A DNA stretch of 64,000 nucleotides from positions 18,283,228 through 18,347,227 of the forward strand of contig OY997595.1 in the NCBI GenBank assembly GCA_963921825.1. The letters run 5' to 3'. Source of the stretch: Erodium maritimum (taxonomy: Eukaryota; Streptophyta; Magnoliopsida; Geraniales; Geraniaceae). Made by a program: the position numbers and the translations under genes. Position 1 is the stretch's first letter. The number at the start of each line of letters is the position of its first letter. Below, one piece after another: positions 55,340 through 64,000 of this stretch. The notes beneath the pieces were generated by a model. It searched no databases. It was given only the letters and a program-made list of their open reading frames with translations, and had not been told where the DNA came from.

Positions 55340-56305
55340 AGGGGAAACCCTGCTTCCTAATTATGCTTTAGCTTTGTTTTCACTTTCCTAACTATGACTT
55401 CTCTTTTGTGACAATTCCAAACTGTGAAATATGCGCGTTTTACACGAACTAACGAAATCTATTCAAATTAACAGATTTTTAACCATTTGGTCACATGTTT
55501 TCCACATGTCTGAATTTTTTTATCCTAAATACCAAATTTACCCTCTCAATCCCTAAATACCTAAATCCACTTCTCTAAACCAACGTTCATTTCTCTCTAA
55601 TCCACAACCTCTACCAGGAAAGCTTTATGCAAAGATCCATTGAAGCCATACTCAACGAAGGGTTGGTGGACACACTCGTGGAGCTATAAAGTCGGAGCTG
55701 GGTGGTGATTTAACATAAAAGTGAGCTTGGGAGATTTCGTTTCAGCAAATATGCATTGTCTTTACGAGGAGTGCAATTGATAGTTGGGTTAAATTTGAGA
55801 ATTGGATTTTGTTTATATCGTGATTTGTTAAGGTGGGTGTTGTTTTGAACTACTTATCTTGGCGGATTTAGTTTTATGCATCCTGGAGAAACTATTGGGT
55901 TGTGTTCTTTTTTTTATTTTGCAAAGGTGAAGTTTGCTTAAAAAGAGACAATATGGTGATAGGTTTAGTTTATGAAGCCAAGCGAAATGGTTACAGAAAT
56001 TGAATTAAAGAAAGGATCCTCTTTGTGAAATGTTGATGAAATTTTTTTCAATTCAAATGGGGTGTTTGACTTCTTAGAATTTGAGAGAAAGAATGAAGAT
56101 GACATTCTTTTGAAAATTTGAGTTAGATAAGAGGTCATTTTTTGACATTTTGCACTAAAAACAAACCATTCTGTTAACTTTAACAGATTTTGTTACTCCT
56201 TGTAAAACACGATTAGTTCACTGTTTGAAATTGTCACGAAAGGTAAGTCGCAGTTAGGAAAGTGAAAACAAAGTTCAATCATGGTTGGGAAACGGTGTTA
56301 CCCCT
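55340..56305. mobile_element. Second long-TIR Mutator-like element
   Basis: Inverted repeats of about 150 bp: left 55340-55495, right about 56150-56305. Both hold GTTTTCACTTTCCTAACT and a CTGTTAA...TTAACAG-type inner part. TTTGTTGAG before and TTTGTTTAT after match at 7 of 9 bases, a possible 9-bp target duplication. The core (55500-56150) has no transposase; a gene-like reading (MQRSIEAILNEGLVDTLVEL, then a frameshift, then SELGGDL) may be a captured fragment. Confidence 0.65.
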
Positions 56306-57340
56306 TTGTTTATTTTTTTTTTATTTCTTTCATCATTTCTTTAATTTTCCTAATTATTTGTTAACTTTCCTCATCATTTCCAAATCCATCCGAAGCACAA
56401 GCCGCGGATCCAAATTTTGAAACTTCATCAACAAGACGACTTCAGCCTCGTTAACATTGATAACGGGAAATGAGGGATTCCCAAATCATATCTGATTTTG
56501 AAATTAGATCTATTCAGTTTACATCACAAACCTCATGAATGAGAGTCAAATAAAAAAAGATAGAAGTCCTAGAGGTTTTGTGAATCTAGCGAGAAAGAGA
56601 GTATGAAGAGGAAATTGAAGAAATCAGTCCCAAAAGTCGCCATTTTGGCGCCGCCCTGCTCTGCATATTGAATCCCCTACCATCTACAAGACTGCTCAAA
56701 TTCCTCATAGCCACAATCAATCATCGTTACCATCTTGGTCTGAGACCTCATCATAGCCAAACTATTATCTTATCAATGCCTTTGCCATTAACCTCCCTCC
56801 TAACAAATAATCCTTGGCCCATCCCCAAGGCATAGAAGGTATATGGAGGTTGAGGAAATGAGATAGGGAAGACGACAAGGTGGAGGTGAAGAGCGTTACA
56901 TGGCGTTAGGGTTTCAAATGGAAAAGAAGGAAACATAATAGGTTTGAAACATAAAAGGATAATATCGCCATTTTTTAAAAATAAAAATAGGGTCAAGTGT
57001 CAGGCACATGACGATTTTCCATTCAAAATCAAATGAAAAAGAGTAACTTGAAAACATCGAAACGTAAGGAGTAGCAAGGAAAAAAAATACTGGCTAGATT
57101 AGTGATTTGAAAATCAATTTTTTTAGGACAACGAGCTAAAATTATCCGTAGTGTTATATTGAGAGACATTTTTTGGAGATATATTTCGTGTAGATATGGT
57201 AATAATATCCTGAGAAAAACAAAGTTGTCTTGATGAGTGAGTGGTAAAGGTCGATCTTTGGTATAAAAAAATTTGACTATGTAAAAGGTTGACATTTATC
57301 GTAGAAGGTTAGATTTTCAAATTTTAGATTTCAATTTAGG
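56306..57340. other. Spacer without recognised gene
   Basis: Only short ORFs; no repeat partner seen within the window. Confidence 0.45.
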
Positions 57341-57535
57341 TGCGAAATACAAACCAATATGAGCCATTGATTTAGGGAATAGAACGACCACCGAAATTCA
57401 AAGGGGTGGGGGTGATTGATTACGAAATTAATTACAAAAATATGCATTAATGATTCTGTCATTAATGATTTTTCTTTGAATCTGTGCCTTCGATTCCATG
57501 AACCAAGGACCCAGATTGATAGTTTGTATTTCGTA
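57341..57535. mobile_element. MITE 1 of a nested group
   Basis: Short terminal inverted repeats TGCGAAATACAAA and TTTGTATTTCG. Inner part ACCACCGAAATTCAAAGGGG matches, in inverted orientation, the right arm of MITE 2. Confidence 0.55.
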
Positions 57536-57564
57536 CGAATGATACAAGTTTGTATTTGAATCTT

Positions 57565-57566
<2 letters not shown>

Positions 57567-57646
<80 letters not shown>
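57567..57646. repeat. (TA)n microsatellite
   Basis: About 40 TA units between MITE 1 and MITE 2. Confidence 0.95.
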
Positions 57647-57648
<2 letters not shown>

Positions 57649-57901
57649 ATAACAATCAGGTACAATCCTTATAACTTTGTCAGAACATAGAACTTTCAAT
57701 TTGGGCCATTGGGTCATAGAATTAAAGGCCCAGATTTAATGCATATCTTTTAATATGTTTTTTTAATTAATGCATATCTTGTAATTGATTTCGTAATCAA
57801 TCACCCCCTCTGAATTTCGGTGGCCATCCGATCTGGGTAATCAATGGCCCAGATTAGTTCTACGTTCTGACTCGAAATAAGGTTTGTACCCGAAAGCTCC
57901 C
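57646..57901. mobile_element. MITE 2 of a nested group
   Basis: Terminal inverted repeats: left GGTACAATCCTTATAAC with GTCAGAACATAGAACT, right the complement of GGTACAAACCTTATTTC with GTCAGAACGTAGAACT. Bounded by TA runs on both sides. Confidence 0.65.
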
Positions 57902-58216
57902 CTATATATATATATATACGAGTGCAATCAGGTGCGAACTAGATGTTACGGTGTGAACCTGCGAACTCGCGTGTTTAGTGTATCCGATATGAGGAACAAC
58001 ATTCTCGGTTTGAGGTGAATATTCTCAGACAAAAAAATTCTCAAACCAGAAACGCTATTTTCTCAAAGTAAAATGCTACTTTCTCAAACTTCTTTTCCCA
58101 CAAACTGGGATGTTATTATCTCAAATCATGTTCGCGATTTTCTGAAACCATATTTGAGATCCGCAGGTTCACACCGTAAAGGAAGTTCGCACGTGATTGT
58201 CTCCCTATATATATGG
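57902..58216. mobile_element. MITE 3 of a nested group
   Basis: Terminal inverted repeats of about 40 bp: left CAATCAGGTGCGAACT and TTACGGTGTGAACCTGCG, right their complements (CGCAGGTTCACACCGTAA, AGTTCGCACGTGATTG). Flanked by TATATA on both sides. The core has several TTCTCAAA units. Confidence 0.75.
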
Positions 58217-58237
58217 TATCAAATACAAACCACCTCT

Positions 58238-58713
58238 TATTGTGCAAAAGGGTTACTCCATGTCCTAACGCCCAACTTTCAGAAATTGTTAAATCCTAAC
58301 CCTATAAAACTGAAATTGCCAACTGTTTCTAATTTTAAACGGATGTTAACTTGGCCAAGTGAAAAGTTGAGTTTTCCCTCAAATATGTTCTTCCTTCGGA
58401 CGTTAACTTGGCCAAACTTCATCTCTTCGTGACTCATCTCTTCATCTCAGCTCTTGGAACTTCGTCTATTTGTGTCCGAGCTTTGAACTTCATATGTTCG
58501 TGACCTCAGCTCGCCCAAGCTCCATTATAAAATGAGTCACGTGAGACACACGTGAGTAACTGTTCACGGAAATAATCAATTTAAACAATACTTATTGGTT
58601 TTTAATAACCCAGTTTTGAAATTTGTTACTATTTGACAATTTTCCACAGTTTGGGTGCGGATTTGACAATTAAGTGTAGTACGACGTTAGGACATGGAGT
58701 AACCTCTTGTGAA
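58238..58713. mobile_element. Inverted-repeat element (about 475 bp)
   Basis: Left GGTTACTCCATGTCCTAACG and right CGTTAGGACATGGAGTAACC are exact complements; imperfect pairing continues inward for about 70 bp (AATTGTTAAATCC against GGATTTGACAATT). No coding sequence. Confidence 0.65.
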
Positions 58714-58829
58714 AATTGCGAACTCATGAGAGCCACAAGATGCATGTGCGCTGATGTCATCAGAGTGCACAAGATGTTGAGACATGTTTTTTTCACGCAT
58801 GTTGACCGCGAGCAATCACACACAAAATA

Positions 58830-58998
58830 TGATGGTGCCTTATAAGTGATGGTACCTTATATAGCAAAATTTTGCTACCTTACATAACAAAGTCCTGGTA
58901 CCTACATACAAAGTATTGATACCTCATGCAAAGTGCTTGCACCCTACATGTAATGGTACTGGTACCTTACATACACAAATGTTGGTACCTTGCACGTT
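58830..58998. repeat. Degenerate GGTACCTTACATA tandem repeats
   Basis: Six to seven imperfect units of about 25-30 bp built on TGGTACCTTACATA(C/A)AAA. Confidence 0.7.
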
Positions 58999-61900
58999 GT
59001 AGGCGAGGTCAACCGCACTACAGTGCAATCACCGTGCAGGAAAGATCAAAGGCCCTTTGATCTCTCGAATCCGACGGCTCAGATTGGTTCTTAGTTTGCA
59101 CGATAAGAATAGTTTGTACTAGATATCGCCTCTATATGAGTATGTATAAAATATCGGTACTTATAAAGGTTGATATTTTATATACAAATAAATTTTTTTT
59201 GTTTAAAATAACATATATTTTGTGTATTTAATACAATGACCTTTAGGGGATCCCCATGTCTACTAGGGTTTCACACCGCTGGCGAAAAAGGGGGCCGCTC
59301 CTCGTGGTCGACCCTGCTCCACCCGGTCTAGGTCCGATGCACCTCCCCCGCCACCATGGAATCCTTCCTCTTCCTCTACATCATGGAGATAAACCCTTGT
59401 TTCTTCGGTGGTCTCGCCGCAATCTCCTGTCCCGGCACTGTCGAATATAGCCTCTGGGTCCTCGTCCCACAATCCTTCTCCGCCACCCCGAGCTCCACAA
59501 TCGCCGCCTCATTCCCTCCCATCACCGCCTCAAATTTCATCGTCGTCGCGAGTACCAACTTCTTCAGCCGATTTTTTTCGTTGTCAGGATCTCGTGGTCA
59601 ATTTGGGGGATCCCTAGGGTTTTCTCAGCCAACGCCTAGGTCCCAATGTTAGAGGAGGCTGGACTCAGGTTCTATGATAACCCCAAATCTTAATCCTTTG
59701 CCTGAGAGGCCGGACCTTCGAATCATGGCCTGAAATTTCCAAGGCATGAATTCAAGGCTACACAAGAAACAATTGCGGCACCTCCGTAGAGACCACCGAC
59801 CACACATCCTCTTCCTCTCGGAAACAATTATATCAGCTCAACAGTGTTTACTCCTGTCTCGCTCGCTGGGATTTACATGCCATATTTATGAACCCAGGGA
59901 CGTTACTCGAGGCTTGGCTATGTTTTGGGTTGGGGGTATTATAGTTTCCCTGAGAGGTCAAGATGGTCATCACATTGATGTGGATGTATCAGCCCCGGGC
60001 TATGATTATATCCATATTATAGGTGTTTATGGTGAAGCCTTCCGGATTAGTTGGGACCCAACCTAGAACATATTGTGATGCCTACACACAGTCTCAAGAC
60101 CAAATTGGATAATTATTGACGATTTTAATGGCATTCTCAACCCGGATGAGACTACTGGTGGAGGAACTTACCCAACCTCTCTGGTTGATGAATTTTGTCA
60201 GGTCGTAAATGAGTTGGATCTCGTTGACATTCCAATGGCAGGACACCAATTTATGTGGTTTCGGGGGCGGACACCAGGCCGAAGGATACAATCCAGATTA
60301 GATAGGGTCCTGATCACAGACTCTTTTTTCACGTCTCTTCCAGACCTGGCCATCCGTAATACTGGAGTTACTACGTCGGGCCACTGGCCTATTTTACTCT
60401 CTTTGGCTAAAAAAGAGGTGGTTAGAGACCCAAAGAAGTTCCCTTTTCAGTCCCAGTGGACTAGAGATCCGGATTGTGGAAATGTGATTCAAAAATATTG
60501 GGACAAATCCCCCAGGAAAGCTATGAAGGATGTTATAAAAGAGGTGGGGGTCTCGCTGGAACACTAGGGGCGTCACCATTTCTGGAAAAATGTCAATCAT
60601 ATTAAATGGTGCTAAAGGCGTATTACAGAATTAAATGGTCGAACCGACCGGGCAGGGATACACAGATGGGAGGCCATCCAAATCTAGTATTAAAATGCCA
60701 TTTGTGTCCAAGAGGATTTCTGGCGTCAACAGTCTAAGCAACACTGGCTTGCAGAATGGGATAAGAACACGAAATTCTTTCAAGCATCAACATCTTATTG
60801 ACGCCGAGTGAATGCGGTGGTAGCTCTTAAAAATACTCTAGGAACACTAGTTATTTAGGAATCAGGTATGAAGGAACTTATCTCAAAGTACTTTATTCAG
60901 TTATTTACCTCTAGCCAATCGGACCTGTCAGGCTTCCTTATTCCGTTACGGGCATGGCTCACACAGGCAGATCATGACTCCCTTATATCATCAGGAATAG
61001 ACCGGGAAATTCGCCATGTCGTCTTTCAGATGGGACATGACAAATCCCATGGGCCTGATGGCCTGAACCCAAGATTCTATCAACATTACTGGCATGTGGT
61101 GGTAGATGAAGTTATTTAGTTTGTGCATGGGGTCTTCTAAACGAGAGGATTTGACCCGGAGCTGAATGAGACATTAATTGTCCTGGTCCTGAAAATGCCC
61201 GATCTTGAGATGGTTACAGATTTCCGGCCTATTTCTCTATGCAATGTGATCTTTCGTATTCTCTCAAAGGCCTTGGCGAACAGACTTCGTCCCCTTTTGC
61301 ACCGTATCATCTCCGAAACCCATGGGGCTTTTATCACTGGGCGGTTTATCCAGGATAATGTTCTTGTTTCTTTCTAGATAATTCACTATATGAAACTAAA
61401 GAGGCAAGGGGCACTAGGGTATATGGTTCTCAAACTTTACATGAGAAAAGCGTATGACCGAGTCGAATGGAGCTTTCTCCGAGCAATTATGGGACGACTG
61501 AGTTTTTCTATAGAATGGATCGAGTTGATAACCTACTTTATGTAGAATGTCACCTACTCTATCACCTTGGGAGGGAGGGAAACTCCTAGGCTCACCCCGT
61601 CGAGGGGACTTTGCCAAGGCGACCCACTTTCTCCCTACTTGTTCCTCCTCTGTATGGAAGGCTTATCCCACTTCTTACAGGTCGCCCAGAGATCAGGGGT
61701 TATCCATAGGGTCAAAATTGCTAATGGTGCACCTGCAATCTCCCATATATTCTTTGTTGATGACTGTTACATTTTCTGCAGGACAACCACTGAGGAAGCA
61801 AATCGTGTTAAAGACATCCTTCAAACTTTTGAAAGGTTATCTGACCAGGTTCTTAATTTGCAGAAATCTTTTATCCTTTTTAGCACAAATACGACTATTG

Positions 61901-62193
61901 CAATGCAAAAAGAATGCTATAAAACTCTCCCTAAAGCCGAGACCTCTACTATCTCGATGTATTTGGGAGTTCATAATATGCTAGGTCGAAACCAGAATGC
62001 GACAACGACGTATCTTGGGGATCGTGTGATATCTCAAATTCAGTCTTGGGAAGGGAAGTTGCTATCACCGGCTTGAAGGGAAGTGATGATTCGGTCCGTC
62101 CTTATCTCGTTACTTGTCTATATCATATCTGTTTTTCGGGTGCCATAGAAGATTGTGAATATGATATACATGTCGCACTGGCGAGGTTTTGGT

Positions 62194-62210
62194 GGGGGGG
62201 GGGGGGGGGG
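62194..62210. repeat. G17 run inside L1 ORF2
   Basis: Seventeen G in a row within the L1; the length may be uncertain because of sequencing or slippage. Confidence 0.85.
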
Positions 62211-62679
62211 AAGTCGTCTCGCTCTATTGTTTGAAAGACCTGGTGAGGCTTTGTATGCCTAAAGACAGTGGGGGAAAGGGCTTTAGACACCTCCAAGATG
62301 TCAACACGATCTTAGTGGGGAAAAAGGCGTGTGGGCTTTTCCATCGACCTGAATCTCTTGTAGCTCGGGTACTTAAAGCTCGATATTTTCCTACCACATA
62401 CTTTCTTCAAGCGCAACTAGGGCATCAATCGAGCTTCACTTGGATAAGCGTCCTGTCTACCCAGGAGCTATTGCGAAGCGGTATACGGATTTCTATTGGG
62501 GACGGTTGGGATACTCAGATCCAAGGCCCTCCCTGGCTAGTAGGACCGATTTCTACTATTGGATTGATAGGGGCTAACCTAGTAGGGGAACCAGTTGTAG
62601 GCCTTATGATCCTAAACACCCGTTGTTGGGATATCCATCTCATGAATCAATTATTTGATGGGACGGATAGAGGAAACAT

Positions 62680-63030
62680 CCTCAAAGCCCTTTGGTTGAA
62701 GACCCTCTATCTAAGCTTTTGGCATCTCTGGCTTTCCCGGAATTCGGCAGTGTTCTCCAACCAACAAGAACCAGTTGAAATAGTCTTGATCAGGGTTCAA
62801 CTCTTCACTTTCTCCTTGCTGAAATTAAAGCTCTCAGCCATTACAGAGCTAGACTTGTCCCTCTAGAAAAGCTCTCCAGCTTCTTTGCTTAGATCCTTTG
62901 GCTCCTTTAATTCTGTTGCTATTTCTGTAAGGCCTTGAGCCCTCTTGCTATTCTCTTGCCCAATCTCGACTACGACCATCAATAAAATCGTTTTTTTCGG
63001 GGATAAAAATAATAAAAAAACAAATCGACA
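62680..63030 (+). mobile_element. 5'-truncated LINE 3' end nested in the L1
   Basis: The L1 reading (LMNQLFDGTDRGNIL) is broken and resumes at NEWYWTSDKEGQYTM. Between them is the C-terminal end of a second LINE ORF (SFWHLWLSRNSAVFSNQQ), a stop, a 3' UTR with AATAAA at about 62981 and an A-rich tail (63005-63022). Target duplication not clear. Confidence 0.5.
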
Positions 63031-64000
63031 AAGGAATGAATGGTACTGGACATCAGATAAGGAGGGCCAATATACTATGAAGGCCGACTATGCTATTCTT
63101 GCTAGGGCGCGACATCAGCATCGCCAAAATGTCGGAGTTGCCACTTGGGTCTCAATTTGGGATATCCTAGTATCACCTAGGCTCCAGGTATTCTTGTGGC
63201 GGTGTCTCACTGACACCCTTCAAGTGGTGAGTAATCTAATGAGGAAGTTTGTTCCGATTGCATCTACGTGTGCTCCATGTGGCCGAGAGGAGGAAACGGT
63301 CTCGCATTTGTTCACTTCCTATGGATTTGCGAAAACGTGCTGGAGGGGAGTGGGAGGGATCCCTCCCCCGTGGTGGGTAAAACTTTTGAGGAATTGTGAC
63401 AGATTATCTCTACGGGGTCTCTGAAGAGCAAAGAGGCGGAGATAGTTAGCATTTTATGAGAGATATGGAAGGCCAAGAACACATGGGTCTTGAATGGAGA
63501 CACCCCGGAAGTCATCAAGGTCATTGCGGATGCTAGGTCTCACCTTCTATCTTGGACCGAAGCTAATGCGACCCTTGTGACCCTAATGCAACCTCGGCCG
63601 GTCTGGGCGTCCTCGCTAGGTACCTAGGTTATCAATGTAGATGGTGCGGTCTTTCAGGATTCGGATCAATCAGCCTGGGGCCTCATTGTTCAAGGTAGGG
63701 ATGGTCGAGTAGGTCTCACGGTGAATGGGGTCATCTCGGGAAGTGGATCACCGATTATGATTGAGGCTTACGCCATTGCGACAACACTCCAGAACATGAC
63801 CTCTCTGGGAATTAGTCCTATTATTATCCATTCGGATGCTCAGGTTCTACTCAATATGATTCAATCAGGGGATCCGCCAGCATCCCCGGTTGGTACTGTT
63901 GTTAGAGACATCCGCCTCATGTTGGCTGAAAACGAGAGAATCTCTCTTCAATTTGTAAAAAGTACCGCGAATAAGGTAGGTTACTGGTTAGCCCGGAAAG

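Larger units (their letters stand above)
59239..64000 (+). pseudogene. Degenerate L1 LINE with ORF2, runs off the window
   Basis: The 5' part (59256-59652) holds a short Pro-rich frame; a DUF4283 ORF1 is missing, so there is a deletion before ORF2. ORF2 starts near 59725. The endonuclease has its opening Trp codon as TGA (MA*NFQGM), keeps ILFLSET, DFNG and RLDRVLI, and shows SGHWPIL where SDH is usual. The reverse transcriptase has FRPISLCNVIFRILSKALA, QDNVLV, AYDRVEW, GLCQGDPLSPYLF (61609-61647) and the active-site FVDD (about 61756). An LTTE..NRVKDIL region, zf-RVT (63040-63360) and RNase H (INVDGA, IEAYAI, IHSDAQ, ANKV; 63630 to the edge) follow. At least ten stops or shifts and one nested insertion. 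Not functional as one protein. Confidence 0.88.

Noticed and set aside
57331..57717. ORFs with long Tyr-Ile runs
   Set aside because: Translation of the (TA)40 tract.
1..64000. tRNA or rRNA genes
   Set aside because: Only SINE-type box A/B pairs were found (312-484, 42020-42233); neither folds obviously into a full tRNA cloverleaf.

Overview
This is a stretch of a flowering-plant (most likely eudicot) nuclear genome. The evidence is spliced genes with GT-AG and GC-AG introns, a subgroup-21 R2R3-MYB gene, plant-type DYRK kinases with an N-terminal LisH motif, and plant-style LTR, LINE, SINE and MITE insertions. The species cannot be told from the sequence.

Region 1 (1-25.4 kb) is genic. It opens inside an R2R3-MYB gene on the + strand (three visible exons, 1-2062). 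Two complete copies of a plant DYRK-family protein kinase gene follow head-to-tail on the - strand: copy A (coding exons 12930 down to 4231, 1187 codons) and copy B (24606 down to 15207, 1185 codons). Both have seven coding exons in matching phases, five of them equal in length (280, 108, 279, 144, 189 nt). Both use a GC 5' splice site before the kinase domain, and both have a candidate spliced upstream ORF ending just before the main ATG. Their introns have diverged by separate insertions. Copy A carries a young 1447-bp internally deleted Ty3/gypsy-like element. Copy B carries a long-TIR (Mutator-like) element with what looks like a captured SANT/Myb exon, plus a decayed small LTR element.

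Region 2 (25.6-47.3 kb) is transposon-derived. A degenerate Ty3/gypsy element lies at 27194-40487 with very long LTRs. Its 5' LTR is enlarged to 4830 bp by a 1.7-kb internal tandem duplication, and its 3' LTR runs into a chain of further LTR fragments. A tRNA-type SINE, a LINE-type retroposon and an opposite-strand solo LTR (43974-46792) of a related family follow. The gag remnant, the protease remnant and the C-terminal integrase remnant are broken.

Region 3 (47.3-64 kb) is a dense set of LINE-derived and DNA-element insertions. It includes a 2.43-kb ORF1-only LINE derivative with a perfect 16-bp target duplication, a 1.25-kb + strand retroposon with a 15/16 target duplication and A8 tail, a broken L1 ORF1, a second long-TIR element, nested TA-flanked MITEs, and a large degenerate L1 ORF2 (endonuclease, reverse transcriptase, zf-RVT, RNase H) that runs off the right edge.

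The host genes are the MYB and the two kinases; everything right of 25.6 kb is best read as repeats and decaying mobile elements. No tRNA or rRNA gene and no CRISPR array was seen.
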